From the NCBI RefSeq assembly GCF_051851475.1, contig NZ_JBPUSJ010000001.1, positions 1 to 64,000 on the forward strand: a stretch of DNA of 64,000 bases, in the 5' to 3' direction. The notes beneath the pieces were generated by a model. That model saw only the letters and a list, made by a program, of their open reading frames with translations, did no database searches and was not told where the DNA came from. Each line of letters begins with the position of its first letter. Position 1 is the stretch's first letter. The position numbers and the translations under genes were made by a program. This document shows positions 51,201 to 59,416 of this stretch, piece after piece. This DNA comes from Carboxylicivirga taeanensis. GTDB taxonomy: Bacteria > Bacteroidota > Bacteroidia > Bacteroidales > Marinilabiliaceae.

Positions 51201-53621
51201 TTATGAATTGACAGGACGAAGACCTACGCCCTTAAAGGCCTGTATGAAAGTGGCAAAAACAGAGAGTAACATTAACACCAGTGCCCACCCAATAAAAACC
51301 CAACTTCCAACAAAATCAAAATAAGCATAGCTGCTAGCCCAGGCCTGAATGGCCCAGTAAGCGGGTAATACGGCCAACACAATGCCTAAAACGACATAAA
51401 CGCTGTACATGGAAAACACCTGATTCATGATGGACTGCCGAGATGCGCCTAACACATTTTTAATGGCAATTACATCGGAGCGGTATTCAATAACAAAAGT
51501 GACCAGGGCAACCAGCCCTAACAGGGCAGTAAATAAGGATATAAACGCAAACACAGACATGATTTTGGCGATTCGCACATCTTCTTCATACAGGCCATCA
51601 ATGCGCTCATTGAGATCGGTAAACACAAATGGCGCACCATCCGAATACTTTTTCCAGACCGTCTCTACACCGCCCATATCAAGCGGCTCTGTTGCACTCT
51701 TTTTAACCAGCACATAATCAAACCGCATTTTATCAGCCAATAATATCAACACTAAAGGTTTTATTTTTGTGAAGTACGACTCGTATTGGTAATCTTTAAC
51801 AACACCTACCGTATTTAGCGATAATGTGCCATCGCCAAACACTTCCAATTTTTCATCTAAAGGCTTCCTCAATCCCAACTTTTCAACAGCCGACTCATTC
51901 AAATTAACACCCAGACTATCTCCTAATCCTTCACTCAAAAACCTCCCCGCCTTCAGGCGCAAGCCCATTACATTAAAATAATCTTCATCAACATACATAA
52001 CCGGTAACATCAGCATCTGCTCCCCATTGGCTTTATTAACTCTAAAAGCGCCTTGATAGTGGTCATCACCCGGTAAACTAACACAGGCGCTTACAAATTG
52101 CACCCCTTTAATTTTCATCAGGTCTGATTTAAATGCTTTTAGATCGCTACGTACGGCATGTCCCCGCTCTATTACCATAATATTCTCGGAATCAAAGCCA
52201 GGATCGTCTGTTCGAACAAAGTTAATTTGCCACCACATCGCCGTGGATACCACCACTAAAAACATAGCTACAGCAAACTGACTGGTTACTAACAGCCCCC
52301 GAATAATAAACCCTGACTTTCCGATTTTATAGTTTCCTGCGATTAGCTTGCCAGGTTTACGGGAAGAAAAGAAAAAGGCAGGAAAACTGCCGGCCAGCAA
52401 TCCAACAATTAATAAAACCAATAGTATGCCGAAAAAGTCAATCCATCCGCGAAAAAAATCAAACTGTAACCTCAGCTCAAAGAAATTGTTAAAAAAAGGC
52501 AGTAGCAACTCCAACAAAACCATTCCGATAAACATGGCACCGAGCCCATACACCAGTGCCTCAACTAAAAATTGATCGACCAATTGGGAGCGACTAGCAC
52601 CAATGAGTTGCCGATAGCCTATCTCCTGGTATTTCACTCGCAATTTTGCTGTTGTTAAGTTGATGAAGTTTATGCAAGTTGTTAACAGAACAAACACCGC
52701 AACAAAAACAAAAAACTGTATGTATATAGGTTTTGAGTTACTACTTAATTCCCCATCTAAATGCGATTCGAAATGGATATTTCGAATATTCTGCTCAAAA
52801 AAAGCCAGCTCAATACTATCAGGGGTCTGTTGGATTTCAATAAACTTTTTGACTTGAGGAACTAACAAGCTATCTTTTTTACGATTGACCTGACTGATGA
52901 ATTGTTCAACATCTACTTTTTCTTTTAACTTTAGGTAAGTGTAGCAATTCAGATACAACCAGTCATTCTTCCGGTTTTCAAGATAAGTCGAATCGGCTTT
53001 TTTAAGAAGAATTTCATCAATGGTACTGATGGATGCAACAAAATCAAAATGAAAGTGTGCAGCTGAGGGCAAGTCTTTACACACGCCTATAATTTCATAT
53101 TCAATACCCTCTCTACCAATACTGTCACCTACCACATCGGTATGCCCAAAGTACTTTATCGCACTCGATTCGGTAATTACAACCTGACGCGGCTTATTTA
53201 AGAGTAGTGATTGAGTTTGTTCGGAATCGGTATAATCAAACAATTGAAAAAATTCGGCATCACCAAAAACAAACCCATCTTCATTAAACCGCTTATCTTC
53301 GTTGACAACAACATTGTTAGCTCCAGGAATAATTCGCACCACGCCTTCAACCTCATCCAATTGCTTTAGCATATTGGCTAAAGGCAAAGGCGATGTGGCA
53401 CTACTAACGATGTTACTCCCCAGCACTCCTTGTGTTGCCAGGCGATAAATTCGCTGGCTGTCTTTAAAGGCGGTATCATAACTTAACTCATGTTTCACCA
53501 GTAAAAGTACAAACAAACCAAGCACCAAGCCCAAGGCTAAGCCAAAGATATTCAACACGGCATAGACACCTTGCTTACGAATGCTGCGGATGGCAACTTT
53601 TATGTGGTGAATAAGCATCAT
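51201..53621 (-). CDS. Large MacB/FtsX-family ABC permease with two FtsX units
   Basis: An 806-residue permease with eight membrane helices in two halves, each an N-terminal helix, a periplasmic domain and three helices (helices near 20, 310-440, 450-470 and 690-795). Typical segments are LTTCINFINLTTAKLRVKYQEIGYRQLIGASRSQLVDQFLVEALV and VALVTFVIEYRSDVIAIKNVLGASRQSIMNQVF. Its ATG overlaps the stop of the ATPase gene (TAATG), so the pair is coupled. Such permeases adjoin NtrC-type regulators in many Bacteroidota. The substrate is unknown. Confidence 0.9.
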   Translation of the reverse strand: MMLIHHIKVAIRSIRKQGVYAVLNIFGLALGLVLGLFVLLLVKHELSYDTAFKDSQRIYRLATQGVLGSNIVSSATSPLPLANMLKQLDEVEGVVRIIPGANNVVVNEDKRFNEDGFVFGDAEFFQLFDYTDSEQTQSLLLNKPRQVVITESSAIKYFGHTDVVGDSIGREGIEYEIIGVCKDLPSAAHFHFDFVASISTIDEILLKKADSTYLENRKNDWLYLNCYTYLKLKEKVDVEQFISQVNRKKDSLLVPQVKKFIEIQQTPDSIELAFFEQNIRNIHFESHLDGELSSNSKPIYIQFFVFVAVFVLLTTCINFINLTTAKLRVKYQEIGYRQLIGASRSQLVDQFLVEALVYGLGAMFIGMVLLELLLPFFNNFFELRLQFDFFRGWIDFFGILLVLLIVGLLAGSFPAFFFSSRKPGKLIAGNYKIGKSGFIIRGLLVTSQFAVAMFLVVVSTAMWWQINFVRTDDPGFDSENIMVIERGHAVRSDLKAFKSDLMKIKGVQFVSACVSLPGDDHYQGAFRVNKANGEQMLMLPVMYVDEDYFNVMGLRLKAGRFLSEGLGDSLGVNLNESAVEKLGLRKPLDEKLEVFGDGTLSLNTVGVVKDYQYESYFTKIKPLVLILLADKMRFDYVLVKKSATEPLDMGGVETVWKKYSDGAPFVFTDLNERIDGLYEEDVRIAKIMSVFAFISLFTALLGLVALVTFVIEYRSDVIAIKNVLGASRQSIMNQVFSMYSVYVVLGIVLAVLPAYWAIQAWASSYAYFDFVGSWVFIGWALVLMLLSVFATFIQAFKGVGLRPVNS

Positions 53622-54304
53622 TACAAGTGGTTCTTAATGTTTTCTGTTATGATATGTCCATCGAATAATTGAATGACCCGCTGACCGCGATCAGCTTCCA
53701 TTGCCGAGTGAGTGGACATAACAATTGTAAACCCTTCCTCATTTAAAGACGAAAGCACTTCCATCACTTTATTCCCGCATGCAGAGGTAAGGTTGCCGGT
53801 TGGCTCATCGGCGATAATAAGATCAGGCTGCGTGATAACAGCCCGCCCAATACCTACCAGCTGCTTCTGAAGAGCGGCCAGCTGGTTTGGAAAGAAGTGC
53901 CGTAGATGAGTGATCTGCAGCTTAGACAGCACCGCATTTACTTTAGATTGGCGCTCCTTTTTTCCATATTGAAGGTACCTGAGTGGCAGCTCGATATTCT
54001 CATATACATTTAATTCGTCAATCAATCCAAAGTTCTGAAAAACAAACCCAATGCCACCTCGTCGAAGATTACTACGCTGCCGTTCATTGAGCCGGCTAAC
54101 CTCATGGCCCATCAAAAATAACTCTCCAGAGGTGGGTTTTTCAATTAAACCAATGGTATTGACGAGTGTCGACTTACCACTGCCCGATGGCCCAAGAATG
54201 GCCACATATTCCCCCTGTTCAATATCGATATTGACATTTTGGAGAACAGTTGTTTCAATAGAACCATCCCAAACTACCTTTGTTAGATTTCTTGCGTGAA
54301 TCAT
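53621..54304 (-). CDS. ABC transporter ATP-binding protein with degenerate signature and D-loop
   Basis: A 227-residue MacB/LolD-type ATPase. Walker A (GPSGSGKST, about 38-46), the Q-loop FQNFGL, Walker B (LIIADEPTG, about 162-170) and the H-loop STHS are normal. The signature LSGGQ is replaced by LAALQ (142-146) and the D-loop Asp after GNL is Thr173. Both changed elements act across the dimer interface in ATP hydrolysis, so activity may be weak or regulatory. The gene is intact and coupled to the permease gene. It diverges from the NtrC-like regulator gene. Confidence 0.88.
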   Translation of the reverse strand: MIHARNLTKVVWDGSIETTVLQNVNIDIEQGEYVAILGPSGSGKSTLVNTIGLIEKPTSGELFLMGHEVSRLNERQRSNLRRGGIGFVFQNFGLIDELNVYENIELPLRYLQYGKKERQSKVNAVLSKLQITHLRHFFPNQLAALQKQLVGIGRAVITQPDLIIADEPTGNLTSACGNKVMEVLSSLNEEGFTIVMSTHSAMEADRGQRVIQLFDGHIITENIKNHL

Positions 54305-54342
54305 GATCTACTAAATAATGTGTACGATTTTAAAACAACATT

Positions 54343-54357
54343 GTACGAAATCGAACA
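54343..54357 (+). promoter_or_regulatory. Putative sigma-54 activator site, copy C
   Basis: GTACGAAATCGAACA, the reference copy of the motif, 39 bases upstream of the ABC ATPase start on the other strand. A weaker copy, GTACGATTTTAAAACA, begins 21 bases to the left, two helical turns away. Confidence 0.5.
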
Positions 54358-54573
54358 CCTCTTCATATATAATATTGTCCAGATTATCCCCTTTTTGTCA
54401 GTAACTGCTTTGATATTTGCGCTCAAGCACATCCCCCAATCCATTACAGTTCTGAACTTTAACTCCCAATATTTCATAAATTGCATTACTAATGCTTATG
54501 ACTTCTTAGCAAAAATGCTTTCACTTTCCATGCCACAAGGCTTAACGCCTTATAATCAAGTCTATTACAAAAA

Positions 54574-54588
54574 CGGCACCTTTTTTGG
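54574..54588 (+). promoter_or_regulatory. Possible sigma-54 promoter of the NtrC-like gene
   Basis: CGGCAC, five bases, TTGG: two mismatches from TGGCACn5TTGC, with both GG at -24 kept but GC at -12 changed to GG. Weak on its own. Confidence 0.3.
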
Positions 54589-54611
54589 TTGCTATGCTTC
54601 GAAAAATAACC

Positions 54612-54626
54612 GTACGCTTTCGAACA
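54612..54626 (+). promoter_or_regulatory. Putative sigma-54 activator site, copy D
   Basis: GTACGCTTTCGAACA matches the motif at every fixed position and lies 59 bases before the regulator ATG at 54685. Confidence 0.5.
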
Positions 54627-54684
54627 TCTTTTACTGAAGTTGTTAGCAAATTATGGTATATTTAATTGTGAAAAATTCAAAGCA

Positions 54685-56061
54685 ATGACAAAAAAATCAG
54701 GACGCATACTAGCAATTGATGACAATGCGGACATACTATTCGCGCTCAAGCTTTTATTAAAACCCCATGTTGAAACCATTACGACCTCAACCGATCCGAA
54801 TAAAATACCGGCTTTAATGGCTGAAGAGTCGTTTGACGTGGTATTATTGGATATGAATTTCACAAAAGATGCCATTAGCGGACAAGAAGGTTTTCAGTGG
54901 CTGGAAAAAATTTTGGAAATCGACCCCTCAGCTGTGGTGTTATTTATTACGGCATACGGAGATGTAGAAAAATCGGTCAAAGCCATTAGAGCAGGAGCCA
55001 CCGACTTCATCTTAAAACCCTGGCAGAACGAAAAACTGCTGGCAACAGTCAACTCGGCCATACAACTTCGTCAATCGCGAAATGAGGTAAAGGACCTCAA
55101 AAGCAAACAAAAGGAAATTAATACAATTTTAGACCAGCCTTTTGCCGATTTCATTGGCGTATCCCCTGGCATGCAAAATGTGTTTAACACCATAAAGAAA
55201 GTAGCTGCTACCGATGCAAACATACTAATACTGGGAGAGAACGGAACTGGTAAAGAACTGGTGGCAAGAGCCCTGCACAGAAACTCACTAAGAAATAATG
55301 AAAGCTTTATCAGCGTTGACTTGGGAGCCTTAAGTGAGACCCTTTTTGAAAGTGAGCTCTTTGGACATGTTAAAGGAGCCTTCACCGATGCTAAAGCCGA
55401 TCGTCCGGGACGCTTTGAACTGGCATCAGGCGGCACGATTTTTCTTGATGAGATTGGCAACCTTTCGCTCCCTCTTCAGGCCAAACTACTAACTGTACTG
55501 GAGCGTCGAGAGGTAACGCGTGTTGGCGCCAACAAACCCAAAGCCATTGACATACGCTTGATTTGCGCAACCAACATGAATCTCAAGCAAATGGCAATGG
55601 AAGACAGCTACCGGCAGGATTTGATCTACCGCATTAACACCGTCGAAATTGAACTGCCTCCATTGCGTGAGCGCCCTGAAGACATTCCGGTGTTGGCCGA
55701 TCATTTCTTGAAAATATTCTCAAAGAAATACAAGAAAAAGGTAAACAGACTCTCCTCAAAAGTTATCAAAAAACTCACCAATTACCCATGGCCCGGTAAC
55801 GTTCGTGAGTTTCAGCACATTCTCGAACGTACTGTGATTATGAGTGAGTCGCCCAACCTTGAAGAATCCGATTTTCAACTTTCATCCTTACCTACAAGCT
55901 CCGAAGGCTTCGAGTTTGACACCTTTAACCTGGAAGAAATAGAAAAGCAAATTATTGAAAAAGTGTTGCGCATGAACCGGGGAAATGTATCAAAAGCAGC
56001 GGCCGACCTCGGCCTAACAAGAACATCGTTATATCGAAGACTGGAAAAACATGGTTTATAA
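54685..56061 (+). CDS. NtrC-like sigma-54-dependent response regulator
   Basis: A 458-residue activator. A receiver domain (1-125, phospho-accepting Asp56 in VVLLDMNF, TAYGDVE, KPW) is followed by an AAA+ domain (about 145-380; Walker A GENGTGKE, GGTIFLDEIGNL, sigma-contact loop GAFTDA instead of GAFTGA) and a Fis-type HTH (NRGNVSKAAADLGLTRTSLYRRLEKHGL) at the end. It opens closed complexes of sigma-54 polymerase after phosphorylation. The kinase gene overlaps it by 11 bases. Likely targets are the adjacent divergent ABC pair and the ABC efflux operon at 3251. Confidence 0.94.
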   Translation: MTKKSGRILAIDDNADILFALKLLLKPHVETITTSTDPNKIPALMAEESFDVVLLDMNFTKDAISGQEGFQWLEKILEIDPSAVVLFITAYGDVEKSVKAIRAGATDFILKPWQNEKLLATVNSAIQLRQSRNEVKDLKSKQKEINTILDQPFADFIGVSPGMQNVFNTIKKVAATDANILILGENGTGKELVARALHRNSLRNNESFISVDLGALSETLFESELFGHVKGAFTDAKADRPGRFELASGGTIFLDEIGNLSLPLQAKLLTVLERREVTRVGANKPKAIDIRLICATNMNLKQMAMEDSYRQDLIYRINTVEIELPPLRERPEDIPVLADHFLKIFSKKYKKKVNRLSSKVIKKLTNYPWPGNVREFQHILERTVIMSESPNLEESDFQLSSLPTSSEGFEFDTFNLEEIEKQIIEKVLRMNRGNVSKAAADLGLTRTSLYRRLEKHGL

Positions 56062-57412
56062 CAACTTCAGAATAAACTTCATTGTAAGGACCTTGCTGCT
56101 GGCAGGGTCTATTTTTGCATTTTTCTACCTGTTTTTTAACACCGAACTTACCATGACACTGGTATTGGTTGGCTTGCTCATTGCTTTTCAGATTTTTGCA
56201 ATGATCCATTATGTTGACCGAACCAACCGGGTACTGAACAATTTCCTTGAATCCATTCGCTACTCTGACTTCACAAGAACCTTTCAGGTCGAAAGCCTGG
56301 ACTCCTCATTTGATAAACTCAAAAAGTCATTCAACGAAGTAATAAAAGATTTTCAGGAAGTTAGAGCTGAAAAAGAGGAGAATTATTACTATTTACAAAC
56401 AGTTATTCAACACATAGGCATTTCTCTGATTGCCTATAGCAAAGATGGTAAAGTGGAACTCATTAATAACGCCACAAAAAAGCTCTTTCAGGTACGTTCA
56501 CTCAATAACATACAAGCCCTTCAAGACTTTAGTCCCGAATTGGTTAAGAAACTACTTAGCATTCGACATGGCGAAAATACTTTGATCAGGGTTCAGGAAA
56601 AAGATGAACTACTGCAACTTGCCATTTATGCGACCGAATTTAAGATACATAATCGTACAATTTTGCTTACATCCATCAAAAACATCCAGGATGAGCTGGA
56701 GGAGAAAGAGATGGAATCCTGGCAGAAACTAATTCGTGTGCTCACCCACGAAATCATGAACTCCATCACCCCCATCTCGTCATTATCATCTACCATAACA
56801 CTCATACTTAAGGACCTGTCGAACAGCCTTCAGGAAAAAGACACTTGTGAAGAAGACATCGAAACCATTAAGGAAGTAGAAGGTGCGCTTCAAACCATTC
56901 ATAAACGCACGGACGGCTTGCTGCATTTCGTAAACACTTACCGTGACTTAACCAGAATACCCACACCTACTTTTTCGATATTCCCAATTAGTAAGCTCTT
57001 ATTGAATATTAAAGGGCTGCTAAGCGAAGAAATGAAGGCGAAAGGCATTAAGTGCAACATCAATATCGAACCCAACTCATTGGAGTTATCTGCCGATGAA
57101 AAGCTGATTGAGCAAGTGATTATTAATTTGGTGAAAAACGGCATTCAAGCGCTGGAATCAAGACCCAACCCCGAAATACAGCTTAATGCCTTCTTGAATA
57201 AAAGAGGCCGCATAACGATACAGGTTATTGATAACGGACACGGTATTCTCCCCAATGTATTGGATAAAATTTTCATTCCGTTCTTTACTACCAAGCCACA
57301 AGGTTCTGGTATAGGCCTCAGCTTATCGAAACAAATACTAAGGCTGCATGGCGGTAATATTTCTGCCTATTCAGAGCCAGATACAATGACCAAATTCACA
57401 TTGACGTTTTAA
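56051..57412 (+). CDS. Sensor histidine kinase partnered with the NtrC-like regulator
   Basis: A 453-residue membrane kinase of the NtrY type. It has two close N-terminal helices (about 11-30 and 36-53) with almost no periplasmic loop, a HAMP/PAS-like region (about 55-225), and a complete kinase core: H-box RVLTHEIMNSITPISSLSSTI, N-box QVIINLVKNGIQAL, G1 VIDNGHGI, F-box PFFTTKP, G2 GSGIGLSLS. With so little outside the membrane it probably senses a membrane or internal signal. It overlaps the regulator gene by 11 bases. Confidence 0.93.
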   Translation: MVYNNFRINFIVRTLLLAGSIFAFFYLFFNTELTMTLVLVGLLIAFQIFAMIHYVDRTNRVLNNFLESIRYSDFTRTFQVESLDSSFDKLKKSFNEVIKDFQEVRAEKEENYYYLQTVIQHIGISLIAYSKDGKVELINNATKKLFQVRSLNNIQALQDFSPELVKKLLSIRHGENTLIRVQEKDELLQLAIYATEFKIHNRTILLTSIKNIQDELEEKEMESWQKLIRVLTHEIMNSITPISSLSSTITLILKDLSNSLQEKDTCEEDIETIKEVEGALQTIHKRTDGLLHFVNTYRDLTRIPTPTFSIFPISKLLLNIKGLLSEEMKAKGIKCNINIEPNSLELSADEKLIEQVIINLVKNGIQALESRPNPEIQLNAFLNKRGRITIQVIDNGHGILPNVLDKIFIPFFTTKPQGSGIGLSLSKQILRLHGGNISAYSEPDTMTKFTLTF

Positions 57413-57413
57413 C

Positions 57414-57452
57414 AAAAAGAGGCGCTTATCTGCACCGATAAGCACCTCTTCT
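57414..57452. terminator. Bidirectional terminator between the kinase gene and rex
   Basis: AGAGGCGCTTATC (57418-57430) pairs with GATAAGCACCTCT (57437-57449) with one mismatch. An A tract precedes it and a T-rich stretch follows. Confidence 0.8.
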
Positions 57453-57472
57453 ATATTTTCGAATTGGAAAGG

Positions 57473-58114
57473 CTAGTCAGCTTTCATACGATTAAACATC
57501 ACAGCCAGGTGGGCATATAACGATGTGTTTTGAACTACCACGTTATCGTCAACTTTAATGCGAACGGGAGTAAAGTTCCATAAAGCTTTTATACCTACTT
57601 CGACCAATTTATTTGCCACATCCTGCGCTTTATCCACCGGAACCGTTAGTATACCAATTTTTGCGGTTTCTTCATGCATGTTAGCTAACTCTTCAAAGTG
57701 ATAGATGGGCACCCCTTCTATGGTTTTCCCAACCACCTCAGGGTCAACATCAAAGGCAGCAACCACTTTCAGACCAAACTGCTTCAGGCCATGATCATGC
57801 AACAATGCTTTTCCCAAACTTCCAACTCCAAACAAATACGCTTCGTCAACCACTGTAAAGCCAAGAAAATTCTCCAGAACCTCTATAAGTGGCTCTACCT
57901 CATACCCCACACGGGTTTTACCAACAATACTTGTGTACGATAAATCTTTAGTAACCTGCGTTGGGTCAACCCCCATATCTCTGGCGATAAGTGTGGAGGA
58001 GATGTGTTTTAGACCTTCTTTTTGTGCTAGCTTGAGATAAGCCAAATAACAAGGCATACGTCGCAAAGCTGGCTCTGGTACCAGGTTATTTTTTTTACGA
58101 TTTGTTAGCGGCAT
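57473..58114 (-). CDS. rex: Redox-sensing transcriptional repressor Rex
   Basis: A 213-residue repressor that leaves DNA when NADH rises, controlling fermentation and respiration genes. The N-terminal winged helix (about 15-80, RMPCYLAYLKLAQKEGLKHISSTLIARDMGVDPTQVTKDLSY) and Rossmann NAD domain (YLFGVGSLGKALLHDHGL, GxGxxG near 98-103; FDVDPEVVGKTIEGVPIYH; ILTVPVDKAQDVANKLVEVGIKALWNFTPV) match the family. Length is normal. It is a single gene. Confidence 0.95.
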   Translation of the reverse strand: MPLTNRKKNNLVPEPALRRMPCYLAYLKLAQKEGLKHISSTLIARDMGVDPTQVTKDLSYTSIVGKTRVGYEVEPLIEVLENFLGFTVVDEAYLFGVGSLGKALLHDHGLKQFGLKVVAAFDVDPEVVGKTIEGVPIYHFEELANMHEETAKIGILTVPVDKAQDVANKLVEVGIKALWNFTPVRIKVDDNVVVQNTSLYAHLAVMFNRMKAD

Positions 58115-58260
58115 GGTGATTTTTGATCAATTTAACAATCATACAAAATTAATTAAGTTTTTGAATGTTAAGCTATTCATTAATTAAAAATGATACAATA
58201 TCTTACTTTCAATCTCAATTAACAGTGTGGTAAAATATAAAAATCAATTCAAACACCATT

Positions 58261-59109
58261 TTAAGATGCCATCTTTTTTAAATCTTTTTCAAGTAGCCCA
58301 TCCCGATTTTTACTATTAATCATATGATAATCAAAATAATAAAACACTGAACTATCGGCACCAATTAATATTTTATAGCAGCGGGCCTTATATTTGGTTC
58401 CTTCTGGACCTACTTTATGCATAAACACAACCGTATCGTCTTTTCGTCCGATGGCATCTTCGACTTCCTCCTGAGTCACAATTTGCACCTTATAAGGATA
58501 AGTCTTTTTTAATTTAGCCAGGGTGTTAATTTCTGGTGTTAAATCCTCCTTTACCAGGTACAAGGTTTTATCCTCCAGACTCTTAACATTCTTATTGTAA
58601 TACTTAAATGCATTGGCTTTAATGAGTTCGGGACGCTCTGACATCAGATGCACATGATCCTGAATAAACCGGATAAATGCCTCTAACTTATAGGCATACC
58701 TGGTATCATCCACACGCAGGTAGGAAAGCGGTAACGAACACAAATCGGGCAAATCTTTGACCTCAGTATTTGGCTGACCGAGCAACAGGCTTAAGAAATT
58801 ATAACGTGCTTTAGTTCTATCTGCACTAAAAGTTGCCACAGTTGTTAGTAAAAACGAATAGGACGGGTTATGTTTTTTAGCTTCAAACTCCTTATTGGTA
58901 ATAAACTCAAAATCGGTAAGTGTCCACACAGACTCCATCACCTCTTTAATTTTAAAATTAAAATCACTCATAGGGTTAGCATCCATCACCACCAGTGTTT
59001 TTGTTTTTAACAAAGCCTGATAGTCATGTGCCGCTGGCAAATGTTCTTTTGCAAAAGCCAGGTGCACCAGTAATAGGCAGCAAACAGTCATCAATATCGT
59101 TTTCATCAT
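58261..59109 (-). CDS. Secreted protein of unknown function
   Basis: I do not recognise this 282-residue product. It has a signal peptide (TVCCLLLVHLAFA, cut before KEH). The mature part is mixed alpha/beta with LVVMDANPMSDFNFKIKEVMESVWTL near the start and DTVVFMHKVGPEG and YKILIGADSSVFYYFDYHMI near the end, and no cysteines of note except two. Similar-looking proteins occur in Bacteroidota as hypothetical secreted proteins. Neighbours rex and a hybrid kinase give no hint. Confidence 0.75.
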   Translation of the reverse strand: MMKTILMTVCCLLLVHLAFAKEHLPAAHDYQALLKTKTLVVMDANPMSDFNFKIKEVMESVWTLTDFEFITNKEFEAKKHNPSYSFLLTTVATFSADRTKARYNFLSLLLGQPNTEVKDLPDLCSLPLSYLRVDDTRYAYKLEAFIRFIQDHVHLMSERPELIKANAFKYYNKNVKSLEDKTLYLVKEDLTPEINTLAKLKKTYPYKVQIVTQEEVEDAIGRKDDTVVFMHKVGPEGTKYKARCYKILIGADSSVFYYFDYHMINSKNRDGLLEKDLKKMAS

Positions 59110-59416
59110 ATCATTTTTTGTATTCTTACGCTTTTAAACCTACAAACGGTTACATCAAATTGCATATATTTGTTCTATAAAGCTAAAACTAAAAGAATGC
59201 GCACACAGGTAAGCTGTTCATTTGTTACGACTTACACCTTACCTTGAAATTCAAGCTCTTAAAACATAAATACCATCAGCGAATAGATAAGCTATTGCAG
59301 GAGCCAGAAGGGTTTAGCTGAGCTTAAAGCGCGTTTTTTTACAGGTGGTCAAATAAAAGGTTTTGACCAGGCGAAAGGTGCTTTTGTTTAATTTGAAATT
59401 AAAAAAATACTCATAG
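59110..59416. other. Intergenic region with hairpins upstream of the hybrid kinase gene
   Basis: No gene is supported. TATATTTG at about 59164-59171 on the plus strand matches the -7 consensus but lacks a clear -33 box. TGGTCAAA (59346-59353) and TTTGACCA (59362-59369) form an 8-base stem with an 8-base loop about 50 bases before the kinase ATG, which may be an operator or an mRNA hairpin. Confidence 0.45.

Larger units (their letters stand above)
54305..54684. other. Divergent control region between ABC pair and NtrC-like regulator
   Basis: No gene is supported. The region has two copies of TGTACGA 21 bases apart (54321 and 54342), full motif copies at 54343-54357 and 54612-54626, and a sigma-54-like sequence CGGCAC-n5-TTGG (54574-54588). 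It looks like a sigma-54 control region with autoregulation. Confidence 0.5.

Noticed and set aside
59199..59249. A 16-codon ORF behind a TATATTTG element
   Set aside because: Too short and without a -33 box or any recognisable feature.
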